Below the pieces are notes generated by a model. That model saw only the letters and a program-made list of their open reading frames with translations, was not told the origin of the DNA and did no database searches. The translations under genes were made by a program, and so were the position numbers. A stretch of DNA of 38,049 nucleotides from DASRZM01 sp035686365 (lineage in GTDB: Bacteria > Pseudomonadota > Gammaproteobacteria > Xanthomonadales > Xanthomonadaceae): the NCBI GenBank assembly GCA_035686365.1, contig DASRZM010000054.1:1-38049 (forward strand), read 5' to 3'. Below are positions 8,549 through 15,517 of the stretch, piece by piece. The stretch's first letter is position 1. Each line of letters begins with the position of its first letter.

Positions 8549-9127
8549 GTGAGCGCCGCCCCATCGCCCTTTGCGATCGACGTTCCCGAATCGCTGCTCG
8601 CCCGGGCGCGGGGCGGAGAGTTGCGCGCCTTCGAACAGCTCTACCGGCTGTTCGAGCGGCCGGTCTACACGGTGGCACTGCGACTTCTGGGTGACGCCGA
8701 CGAAGCGCAGGAGGTCCTGCACGAGGCCATGCTCAAGGTCCTGGAGAACATCCGCGAGTACCGCGCCGACGCGCCCTTCTGGGGCTGGCTGCGCCGGATC
8801 GCGGTGAACGAAGCGCTGATGCGGCTGCGCAAGGGGCGCCGGCTGGACTACGTCGACGAAACGCCCGAGCCCGGCGAGGACGCCGTCCAGCACGGGATGC
8901 TGCCACCGGTCGCCGCCGACGCCGCGTGCCTGATCGAGGCGATGACCTCGCTGCCGGAAACCACACGCACGGTGCTGTGGCTGTTCCACGCCGAGGGCTA
9001 CACGCACGAGGAAATCGCGGCGCTGATGGGCCGCACCGCGAGCTTCTCCAAATCCCAGGTCGCGCGCGGCACGCGCCGGCTGCAGGTCCTGCTGTCGGAC
9101 GAACCCAGGGTCAGCACCTATGCATGA
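8549..9127 (+). CDS. ECF-type RNA polymerase sigma factor
   Basis: This 192-residue sigma-70 family protein has only regions 2 and 4. Region 2 spans about residues 24-95 (FEQLYRLFERPVYTVALRLL, DEAQEVLHEAMLKVLENI, PFWGWLRRIAVNEALMRLRK). Region 4 spans about 128-180, with the helix-turn-helix YTHEEIAALMGRTASFSKSQ. The GTG at 8549 is preferred; a TTG at 8522 would add nine residues with no similarity to the family. The stop overlaps the start of the next gene by 8 bases, so the two are translationally coupled. It is predicted to direct polymerase to envelope- or stress-response promoters, probably including its own operon with the downstream membrane and PDZ proteins. The ECF subgroup was not determined. 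Confidence 0.9.
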   Translation: MSAAPSPFAIDVPESLLARARGGELRAFEQLYRLFERPVYTVALRLLGDADEAQEVLHEAMLKVLENIREYRADAPFWGWLRRIAVNEALMRLRKGRRLDYVDETPEPGEDAVQHGMLPPVAADAACLIEAMTSLPETTRTVLWLFHAEGYTHEEIAALMGRTASFSKSQVARGTRRLQVLLSDEPRVSTYA

Positions 9128-9680
9128 GCACGAAGCCCGGAACGCGATCGAGATCGGCCAGGCACTGCGTGCGCTGCCGCTGGAGCAGCCGCGCGCCAGC
9201 GCCTGGCCGGCGCTGGCAGCCAGGCTGCGGTCGGGCGCCCGGCCGCGCCGTCCCTGGCGCCTGTGGGCCGCCGCCGCCGGACTGGGGCTGCTGGCACTGA
9301 TGGTGCCTCAGCTGATGGCACCGGTGCTCACGCCCGAGGCGCCGCCGCAGGAGTCCGTGCAGGGTCCGGCCGACGCCACGGACGCGCTGCGCATCGACCG
9401 CCTCGCCGGCGAGTCCGCCGCGCTGGAGGCGGCGCTGGCCGATGCCGACCCGCAGGCGGTCGCCGCTGGCCCCACCGCAGCCCTGCGCGCGGCCGTCACC
9501 GAGCGCATGCAGGTCGTCGATGCGCTGCTGGCCGACCCGTACACCGATCCTGCTGCGCAGCTTCCGCTGTGGCAGGAGCGCGTCGTGCTGATGCGCCAGC
9601 TGGTCGGCCTGAGCCGCGGCGAGGAGCTGATGGCCGCTGCCGGCGACATCGGCGAGGGCACCCTGGTCATGACGTTCTGA
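9120..9680 (+). CDS. Single-pass membrane protein, candidate anti-sigma factor
   Basis: This 186-residue protein starts inside the end of the sigma factor gene (ATGCATGA overlap). Residues 1-45 are a short cytoplasmic, Arg-rich segment; residues 46-68 form one membrane helix (LWAAAAGLGLLALMVPQLMA). The remainder, 70-186, would be periplasmic and mostly helical (IDRLAGESAALEAALADADP). The arrangement matches an anti-sigma factor encoded with its ECF partner. However, no zinc-binding HxxxCxxC motif is present and I do not recognise a defined anti-sigma domain, so the role is inferred from position and topology only. An alternative is a general membrane partner of the downstream PDZ protein. Confidence 0.7.
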   Translation: MHEHEARNAIEIGQALRALPLEQPRASAWPALAARLRSGARPRRPWRLWAAAAGLGLLALMVPQLMAPVLTPEAPPQESVQGPADATDALRIDRLAGESAALEAALADADPQAVAAGPTAALRAAVTERMQVVDALLADPYTDPAAQLPLWQERVVLMRQLVGLSRGEELMAAAGDIGEGTLVMTF

Positions 9681-9708
9681 TCCGCGACCTCCGGTCCGAT
9701 CCCGTCCC

Positions 9709-9737
9709 GAATCGAATCGAATCGAATCCGATCGAAT
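9709..9737. repeat. ATCGA pentanucleotide tandem repeat
   Basis: Five adjacent units of ATCGA, one degenerate (ATCCG), lie between the membrane protein stop and the PDZ gene start, just before its GAGGAG ribosome site. It is too short for strong claims, but the unit number could vary by slippage. Confidence 0.6.
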
Positions 9738-9756
9738 CACCGAGGAGAACACGAAC

Positions 9757-11004
9757 ATGTTCACGATCCGCAATCTTCTGGCCGCAGCCGTGGCGGCAGC
9801 GCTGGCCTCGGCCTTGAGCCCGGCAGCGGTCGCCCAGTCCCCGGCGCCGCGGGCGCGCACAGCCGAAGATGCCGAAGCCGCCGCCCAGGCGCGCGAGGCC
9901 GCGCGCGAGGTGCGCCGCGTTCGGGTCGAGCAGCGCGAAGTCGACCGGGAAGTCGAAACGGTGCGGCGCGAAATGCGCGCAGCCGAGCGTGAGCTCGAGC
10001 GTGCCTCGGCCCGCGTGGCCGAACTGGCGCAGCAGCTCGCGGCCGAGGACATCGAGCTGGCGCTCGAGCGCGGCCCGTTCCGGCGACCGGTGATCGGCAT
10101 CGTCATGGGCGCGGACGCCGAGGCCGGTGTGCGGCTGGCGGCGGTCACGCCGCAAGGCCCCTCGGCCAAGGCCGGGCTGCGCGCGGGCGACCGCATCACA
10201 AGGATCAACGGCACGCCGATCGCCGGCGCCGACGCCCAGGCGCGGCTGGCACATGCACGGGCGCTGGTGGGCGATCTCGAGGTGGGCCAGAAGCTGCGCC
10301 TGGGCTACGAGCGCGACGGCAAGAGCGCCCAGGCCGAGGTCGCCGCCGAAGCGATGGCGGGCTTCGCCTGGGTCGGTCCGCAGGGCGCGTCCTACCACTT
10401 CGACACGCGGGCGCCGATGGTCGCGAAGGAATTCGAGTTCAGGATCGGCGACCTGGCGCCGTTCGTGGCCTGCGAGGACGGGTCCGAGAGCTGCGCCCAA
10501 GGGCTGCTGATGCAGGCGCTGCGCTGGCGGCAGCTGCGGCTTGCCGAAGTCGATCCTGCCCTGGGCCGCTATTTCGGCACCGAGCGCGGCGTGCTGGTGC
10601 TCAAGGCCCAGGGCGAGGAGCTTCACGCGCTGCAGCCGGGCGACGTCATCGTCGCGATCGAAGGCGTGGATGTGGAATCGCCCGGTGCCGCCATGGATGC
10701 GCTGCGGCGCGCCGAGGCCGGTAGCCAGGTGGCGGTCGAGATCCTGCGCGATCACAAGCGCCAGAGCATCTCGGTGATAGCGCCCGAGGCCCGCGCGATG
10801 AAGTTGTTCTCGATCCCCGAGCCGCCGGCACCACCGGCACCACCGGCACCTCCGGCGCCGCCGCGGCCGGCGCCGCCACCGGCGCCAGTGGAGTCGGCCC
10901 CGTCGGTGCCGCCTGCGCCGCCGGCAATGCCCGTTCCCGCTCCGCCACCGTCGCCGCCGATGCCGCCGGAAAAGCCCGGCGTGCTGGAGACGGTCCTGCT
11001 CTGA
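9757..11004 (+). CDS. Periplasmic two-PDZ-domain protein with coiled coil and proline-rich tail
   Basis: This 415-residue exported protein has a signal peptide at 1-26 (AVA before QSPAP). Residues 36-105 are a charged Arg/Glu/Ala coiled coil. PDZ1 spans about 108-198 (PVIGIVMG, GPSAKAGLRAGDRITRINGT). PDZ2 spans about 255-345 (GVLVLKAQGEELHALQPGDVIVAIEGVDV). A low-complexity Pro/Ala tail spans 353-405. No protease domain or catalytic Ser-His-Asp was found, so it is a PDZ scaffold or sensor rather than a DegP/DegS enzyme. GAGGAG lies 10 bases before the ATG. Its place as third gene after a sigma factor and a membrane protein suggests a part in periplasmic signal detection; this is inference. 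Two Cys (239 and 246) flank the short insert between the PDZ domains. Confidence 0.85.
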   Translation: MFTIRNLLAAAVAAALASALSPAAVAQSPAPRARTAEDAEAAAQAREAAREVRRVRVEQREVDREVETVRREMRAAERELERASARVAELAQQLAAEDIELALERGPFRRPVIGIVMGADAEAGVRLAAVTPQGPSAKAGLRAGDRITRINGTPIAGADAQARLAHARALVGDLEVGQKLRLGYERDGKSAQAEVAAEAMAGFAWVGPQGASYHFDTRAPMVAKEFEFRIGDLAPFVACEDGSESCAQGLLMQALRWRQLRLAEVDPALGRYFGTERGVLVLKAQGEELHALQPGDVIVAIEGVDVESPGAAMDALRRAEAGSQVAVEILRDHKRQSISVIAPEARAMKLFSIPEPPAPPAPPAPPAPPRPAPPPAPVESAPSVPPAPPAMPVPAPPPSPPMPPEKPGVLETVLL

Positions 11005-11050
11005 GGGCGGTACGTGGCCGCGGCAACGCAGGCTGCCACCAGAAACGAAC

Positions 11051-11165
11051 CAGGCTCGCAAGTGCCTGATCCGGCGCTGCCGGCCCGGCCAGGTGACCGG
11101 CCAGGTGACCGACCCGGCGAGTCCGGACACGTCCACGGTGGGCTGGTCCGGACCTTCCATAGGAG
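11051..11165 (+). repeat. Structured dispersed element of about 115 bp, copy A
   Basis: It aligns along its whole length, with one gap, to 28640-28753 (about 70 % identity by eye). Both copies contain a hairpin with a GCAA loop (here CAGGC...GCCTG, 11051-11068), a tandem 11-12-bp unit (here CCGGCCAGGTGA twice) and a 15-bp-arm hairpin (here 11121-11135 with 11139-11153), then CCTTCC. Several stem positions differ between copies by paired changes. It lies between the PDZ gene and the SLC13 permease gene, reading with them. Confidence 0.8.
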
Positions 11166-11224
11166 CGATGCCGGGCATCCGCGATAATGCCGACGCGCCG
11201 GTCCGGCGCGTCGCCTCCTCGGGC

Positions 11225-13084
11225 ATGGAAAAGATCCTGCTGCTCGGCCTGATCCTGGGGGCGCTTGCGCTGTTCGCGTGGGAGCGCTTCCGCGCCGACA
11301 TGGTCGCGCTGGGGCTGCTGCTCTCGCTGCTGCTGACCGGGCTGCTCAGCGTCGAGGAAGGCTTCACCGGATTCGCCAGCCCGGCGGTGATCACGGTGGT
11401 GGCGATGTTCGTGCTTTCCGGGGCACTGGTGCGCACCGGCGTGGCGGACCAGCTCGCAGCCATGGTGATGGCCAGTGGTGTGCGCAACCAGCTCGGGCTG
11501 ACGCTGATCGTGATGCTGCTGGTCGGGACCATGTCGGCCTTCATGAACAACATCGCCGCGGTCGCGATCCTGATGCCCAGCGTGTTCGCGATCGCCCAGC
11601 GCGCCGGCCTGCCGGTCACCAAGTTGCTGATCCCGCTCTCGTTCGGTTCGCTGCTGGGCGGATTGACCACGCTGGTGGGCACGCCGCCGAACCTGCTGGC
11701 CTCCGAGGCGCTGCGCCAGGCCGGCTTCGAACCGTTCCGGATGTTCGACTTCCTCCCCACCGGCGCCACGGTGCTCGCCGTGGGCATGACCTACATGCTG
11801 GTGATCGGCGCCCGACTGGTGCCCGAGCGCACGCCGCAGGCCACGCCCGAGGACGCCGTCATGCGGCACTACGTCACCGAGGTCGACGTACCCAAGGGCT
11901 CCTCGCTGATCGGCAGGACCATGGCGCAGGCCAAGCTCAAGAGCGTGCTGGGGCTGACCGTGCTGCGCATGCACCGTCGCTACGATGCCGAGCGCGGGGA
12001 CACGCCGTACACCAAGCCGTGGATGAGCTACGGGCGCTACGGGCGCGACGAAGGCGACGGCTGGTACTCGTTCCTGCCGTGGCCGGAAACCACGCTCGCG
12101 ACCAACGATCACCTGCAGCTCGAGGGCGATCCGTCGGCGCTGCTGCGAAGGCAGGGCTCGGGTTACCTGGACGTGCTCGATTCCTCGCGCAGCGGACCGG
12201 CCAGCGATTCCCGCGACCTGCACATCGGCGAGGTGGCCCTGGCGCCGGGCTCGCATGCGATCGGCACCACCGTCGACGATGCCGCCTTCACCGAACGCTA
12301 CGGCGTCACGGTGCTGGGCCTGCGCCGCAGCGGGCGCCACCAGGTCGATCGGCTGGGCGCATTGCGCCTAGACCACGGCGATGTCCTGCTGGTGCGCGGC
12401 AGTTCCGAAGCGCTGGCCGAACTGGCGCACAGTTCCGACTTCCTGGTCGTCAACCGCCTCGAACGCACCGAGCGCGACCACCGCCGTCGGCTGATGGCGA
12501 TCGCCGTCATGATCGGCGTGGTGGCCCTGGCCGCCAGCGGCGTGGTGCACATCTCGGTGGCGGCACTGCTGGGCATGCTGGCGATGGTGGCCAGCGGCTG
12601 CATGCCGGTGCGCGAGATCTACGCCCAGGTGGACTGGCGCGTGATCTTCATGATCGCGGCGATGATGCCGCTGTCGATCGCGATGGACGACAGCCATACC
12701 GGTGCCGGAAGCTGGATCGCAGAGGGGCTGCTGGCGCTCCCGGGTGGCGGCAATGCACATGTGGCGCTGGCCATCGTCATGGTGCTCACGGTGGGTCTGA
12801 CCCAGCTCATGTCCAATGCCGCCTGCGTCGTACTGATCGCGCCGATCGCGATCGCAACGGCGATCGGCATGGGTGCCGACCCGCATCCGTTCGTGATGGG
12901 CGTGGCGATCGCTGCCAGTACCAGCTTCCTGACGCCGATGGGGCACCAGGCCAACCTGCTGGTGTACGGCGTGGGCAATTACCGGTTCGGCGACTTCGTG
13001 CGCGTGGGCGGGCCCATGACCGTGGCGATCCTGGTCACCTCGCTGATCGTGGTGCCGCGCATCTGGCCGTTCAACATCGGCTGA
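11225..13084 (+). CDS. SLC13/DASS-type permease with two cytoplasmic RCK_C (TrkA-C) domains
   Basis: This 619-residue inner-membrane transporter of the divalent anion:sodium symporter/ArsB-like superfamily has two blocks of membrane helices (about 1-200 and 420-619). Between them lie two RCK_C-like domains of about 90 residues each. The first begins VDVPKGSSLIGRTMAQAKLK and the second VALAPGSHAIGTTVDDAAF. Family signatures are FMNNIAAVAILMP, GTPPNLLASEAL, MSNAACVVLIAPIA and TPMGHQANLLVYG. Substrates in the family include sulfate, dicarboxylates and phosphate; the sequence alone does not decide. The ATG at 11225 was chosen because it opens the first helix; a GTG at 11093 would place the start inside the repeat. 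A possible -10 GATAAT lies at 11183-11188. A MITE-like palindrome begins 8 bases after the stop. Confidence 0.88.
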   Translation: MEKILLLGLILGALALFAWERFRADMVALGLLLSLLLTGLLSVEEGFTGFASPAVITVVAMFVLSGALVRTGVADQLAAMVMASGVRNQLGLTLIVMLLVGTMSAFMNNIAAVAILMPSVFAIAQRAGLPVTKLLIPLSFGSLLGGLTTLVGTPPNLLASEALRQAGFEPFRMFDFLPTGATVLAVGMTYMLVIGARLVPERTPQATPEDAVMRHYVTEVDVPKGSSLIGRTMAQAKLKSVLGLTVLRMHRRYDAERGDTPYTKPWMSYGRYGRDEGDGWYSFLPWPETTLATNDHLQLEGDPSALLRRQGSGYLDVLDSSRSGPASDSRDLHIGEVALAPGSHAIGTTVDDAAFTERYGVTVLGLRRSGRHQVDRLGALRLDHGDVLLVRGSSEALAELAHSSDFLVVNRLERTERDHRRRLMAIAVMIGVVALAASGVVHISVAALLGMLAMVASGCMPVREIYAQVDWRVIFMIAAMMPLSIAMDDSHTGAGSWIAEGLLALPGGGNAHVALAIVMVLTVGLTQLMSNAACVVLIAPIAIATAIGMGADPHPFVMGVAIAASTSFLTPMGHQANLLVYGVGNYRFGDFVRVGGPMTVAILVTSLIVVPRIWPFNIG

Positions 13085-13091
13085 GGCTCGC

Positions 13092-13257
13092 CTAGCGCCG
13101 TGTCCCGGAAATTGCTTGCCCAGATCGCGCTGCGGATTCGGCCCCGAGACAAGGCGCGAGGAGGAGTCATAGCAGCGCTATGGCGACGACGAGCAACGCA
13201 GGATCGGGGCTGAAGACCAAGCGAGATGGGTAAGATATTTCCGGGACACGGCACTAG
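13092..13257. mobile_element. MITE-like long imperfect palindrome bounded by CTAG
   Basis: The outer ends are inverted repeats: CTAG, one variable base, then GCCGTGTCCCGGAAAT at the left, with its reverse complement ending in CTAG at 13257. Pairing continues with mismatches through the arms to an inner CATAGCAGCGCTATG hairpin near the centre. There is no coding capacity. CTAG at both ends could be a 4-bp target duplication of the kind made by IS5-group transposases, but as CTAG is itself palindromic this cannot be proved here. No transposase is present in the window. Confidence 0.7.
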
Positions 13258-13763
13258 CCGAGCAGACGCGCGCGCTCGGCCCGGGCGATGCGCCGCGCCA
13301 CGGCCACGCCCACCGCCGAGAGCGACAGCAGCGGGACCGGCCGCAGCACGCCGGACCCGGCCTGGACGAGGACCGGCATGGCCACGCGAGGGCGTACCGG
13401 CCGAAGCGTCCACCGCCGCGGCGCATCGCAGCCGCAGCCGCGCCCCTGCGGCACGCCGCGCAGCCACGAGGCCAGCTGCTCCCAGGCCAGGTAGTCGCTG
13501 TCGGGCAGCAGGTACACGCACTCGCGCCCCTGCGGCCCCAGCCGCAGGCCTTCGCGGGGCCCGTCGCGATCGATCGCGCACACCGGTGTCAGGGCCGGCC
13601 ACGCCTGCACGACCGGATGCACGGTCTCGGCGACCCGCAGCAGCGGGCCCATCCCGGCGAGCACCGCGGACGGGGCGGCCTGCGCATGGGTGGAACCCGG
13701 CGGCGCGGGTGCAGCGGCAAGGATGGGATCGGCATCGAACATCGCGGCTGGAGGCAAGGACAC
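13254..13763 (-). CDS. Hypothetical protein with an upstream Fur box
   Basis: This predicted 169-residue protein has no family that I recognise. Visible features are an Ala/Pro-rich N-terminus, a central stretch VYLLPDSDYLAWEQLASWL, a cysteine pair in QGRGCGCDAPRRW, and a hydrophobic helix near the C-terminus (VLRPVPLLSLSAVGVAVARR). The GTG start at 13763 lies 12 bases from a good Fur box, so iron control is likely if the gene is real. An in-frame ATG at 13742 is an alternative start; neither has a clear ribosome site. The TAG stop is read from the CTAG that ends the adjacent MITE-like palindrome, so the original 3' end may have been altered. It could be an iron-responsive accessory protein, but no function is claimed. 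Confidence 0.6.
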   Translation of the reverse strand: MSLPPAAMFDADPILAAAPAPPGSTHAQAAPSAVLAGMGPLLRVAETVHPVVQAWPALTPVCAIDRDGPREGLRLGPQGRECVYLLPDSDYLAWEQLASWLRGVPQGRGCGCDAPRRWTLRPVRPRVAMPVLVQAGSGVLRPVPLLSLSAVGVAVARRIARAERARLLG

Positions 13764-13774
13764 GATGGTTGGAT

Positions 13775-13793
13775 GATAATGATTCTCATTTGC
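13775..13793 (-). promoter_or_regulatory. Fur box upstream of the hypothetical gene
   Basis: GATAATGATTCTCATTTGC matches the 19-bp Fur consensus GATAATGATAATCATTATC at most positions, with the left half GATAATGAT perfect. It lies directly upstream of the leftward hypothetical gene. No rightward gene begins nearby. Confidence 0.82.
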
Positions 13794-13819
13794 GTGTCAA
13801 TCCACCCCATTACGCCGCC

Positions 13820-14163
13820 ATCGCGGCCATGGGGTGCTCCCACGTGCTTGGCCGGGTGTTGTCGTGCAGCGGATCGCCGGCAACGCCGGCTCCTACAGGG
13901 CGACGACGACACGAAACGGAAGCGGGAGGACCGCGGGGCGGGGACGGATTCCGGGGGCGTACGCGCCAGGGATGGCGCGTCCGCAGCCTACAGGGACGTA
14001 CTTGCGGCGGCCCCGGAAAGCGTCACCGGCTCGCGGGCCGGCCTACGGAGCGGATTTGGCATCGATGCGATGACGCGGCGATCCGATCGCGGCCATGGGC
14101 CGCTCCCACATCGCAGGGTCGGTGCGACTCCGCGGGTTGATCGCGGCCATGGGCCGCTCCCAC
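13820..14163. repeat. Cluster of REP-like hairpins (GTRGGAGC type)
   Basis: Four 24-25-bp palindromic units lie at 13820-13843, 13872-13896, 14085-14109 and 14139-14163. Read on the minus strand they follow the pattern GTRGGAGC-SGSC-N3-GSCSGCGATC. The last two are identical (GATCGCGGCCATGGG then CCGCTCCCAC). They fill most of the 445-bp gap between the Fur-linked gene and the aldo/keto reductase gene, together with the 148-bp repeat at 13871-14018 and a further GTAGG-headed hairpin around 14026-14047. GTAG-headed REPs are known from Stenotrophomonas and Pseudomonas; no RAYT transposase is present here. Confidence 0.75.
13871..14018 (+). repeat. 148-bp dispersed repeat, copy 1
   Basis: It aligns without gaps to 37902-38049, with five mismatches by direct comparison. 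It contains two hairpins in the same orientation, each ending in CCTACAGG: the REP unit near 13872-13896 and a longer one at 13957-13984 (GCGTACGCGCC with GGCGCGTCCGC). It resembles a bacterial interspersed mosaic element built from two REP units. Confidence 0.88.
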
Positions 14164-14208
14164 AACGCGTTTCGGTGCGGCGGTCCGTCGGAACGTGGGG
14201 CCGGCGCC

Positions 14209-15180
14209 TCAGACCACGGCGGCTTCCACACGTGCCCAGGCGTCCCGATCGAGCCGCTTCGACAGTTCCAGTGCGCCGAGGTTTTCCCCCAGTTGCGCGG
14301 TGCAGGTGGCCCCCAGGATCACCGAACTCACGCGCGGATTGCGCAGGCACCAGGCGATCGCCAGCTGCGCCGGCGCCTCGCCGAGCACTTCCGCTACTTC
14401 GCAGAAGCGCCGGACCCGCGCCATCCGCGCGCGGCCGTCCTCGCCCTCGAGCTTGCGCCGCATCCAGCCGTAACCCGGCGTGGTCAGGCGGCTGACTTCG
14501 GGAATGCCCCGGTTGTACTTCCCGGTCAACAGCCCCGAAGCCAACGGCGACCAGGTGGTCGTGCCCAGCCCCAGTTCCTCGTACAGGGGGGCGTATTCGA
14601 GCTCGACGCGGTCGCGCTCGAGCAGGTTGTACTGCGGCTGCTCCATGCTGGGGCCGTGCAGCCCGTTGTGCCTTGCGATGCGCGCGGCTTCGCGGATCTG
14701 CTCGGCCGGCCACTCCGAGGTGCCCCAGTACAGCACCTTGCCCTGGCCGATCAGCGTGTCCATGGCCCAGACCGTTTCCTCCACCGGCGTGTCCGGATCC
14801 GGCCGGTGGCAGTAGTACAGGTCCAGGTATTCCACCCGCAGCCGCTTCAGCGCCTGGTGGCAGGCCTCGGTCACGTGTTTGCGCGACAGGCCCTGCTGCG
14901 TCGGCCGCGGTTCGTCCACCGCGCCCCACAGTACCTTGCTCGACACGCACCAGCCGTCCCGCGGCAGCCGCAGGTCGGCGAGCACATCGCCCATGATGCG
15001 TTCGGCCTCGCCCTGCGCATACACCTCGGCATTGTCGAAGAAGTTGATCCCGTGGTCGTAGGCCATGGCGATCAACTCGCGCGCATGGCCGCGCCCGACA
15101 CGCGTGCCGAAGGTGACCCAGGCACCGAACGAGAGCGCCGAGAGCTTGAGCCCGCTCGTCCCCATTCGCCGGTACTCCAT
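14209..15180 (-). CDS. Aldo/keto reductase, Kv-beta/YghZ-like (AKR6-type)
   Basis: This 323-residue cytosolic NADPH-dependent oxidoreductase has the (beta/alpha)8 AKR fold. The catalytic tetrad is visible: D49 and Y54 in FFDNAEVYAQGEAE, K82 in VSSKVLWG, and H125 in DLYYCHRPDPDTPVEE. GTSEWPAEQI, QPQYNLLER and SPLASGLLTGKYNRG match the voltage-gated K+ channel beta-subunit/YghZ group, which reduces aldehydes such as methylglyoxal-type carbonyls. The ATG at 15180 (MEYRRMGTSG) is the conserved start, with GGAGG on the minus strand 8-12 bases upstream; the longer open frame to 15360 is not supported. A -10-like TAAGAT is on the minus strand at 15212-15217. The physiological substrate is unknown. 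Confidence 0.92.
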   Translation of the reverse strand: MEYRRMGTSGLKLSALSFGAWVTFGTRVGRGHARELIAMAYDHGINFFDNAEVYAQGEAERIMGDVLADLRLPRDGWCVSSKVLWGAVDEPRPTQQGLSRKHVTEACHQALKRLRVEYLDLYYCHRPDPDTPVEETVWAMDTLIGQGKVLYWGTSEWPAEQIREAARIARHNGLHGPSMEQPQYNLLERDRVELEYAPLYEELGLGTTTWSPLASGLLTGKYNRGIPEVSRLTTPGYGWMRRKLEGEDGRARMARVRRFCEVAEVLGEAPAQLAIAWCLRNPRVSSVILGATCTAQLGENLGALELSKRLDRDAWARVEAAVV

Positions 15181-15517
15181 GCGTGCGCCTCCAACGCGGT
15201 GCCGGGAGGGCATCTTATGCGCCCGCGCGGCCCAGGCGAACCCCGCGGGCCCTGGACGTTGCCGCCGGGAACGCGCATCACCCGCACGATCCCTGCGACG
15301 AGCACCTGGTGTACCTGATCGGCGGAGAAACCCGTCCATTCGAGATCGCCGACTTCCCACGGCTGAACCGGCGCAGGGTCGAACACGACGGGAAGGCCGA
15401 GGTGACGTCGCTGGCGGCGTTCGCGCCGTTTGCGAGAGCCCGGCCGAATCCCTTGCGCCCCCGGGGTCCCTGCCCTACGCTGCGCGGGCTTTTGCCTGAG
15501 CGCGTCGGGGGAGACGC
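15181..15517. other. Gene-free interval between the AKR and nucleoside transporter genes
   Basis: This 337-bp divergent interval holds the AKR promoter-like element at 15212-15217 and GGGGGAG (about 15507-15513) before the transporter start. Open frames exist on both strands around 15185-15480, but none has a recognisable domain or a convincing start site, so I call none of them a gene. Confidence 0.5.

Noticed and set aside
6131..9007. A long leftward open frame opposite the TonB receptor and sigma factor genes
   Set aside because: It crosses two clear genes and a terminator, is rich in Val/Gly/Ala/Arg, and has no recognisable domain.
13820..14163. CRISPR array
   Set aside because: The hairpin units are unevenly spaced, inverted relative to each other and lack spacers of constant length; they fit REP elements.
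15072..15386. A leftward open frame of about 100 codons overlapping the AKR 5' end
   Set aside because: GTG start without a ribosome site, no domain, and more than half overlaps the promoter and start of the AKR gene.
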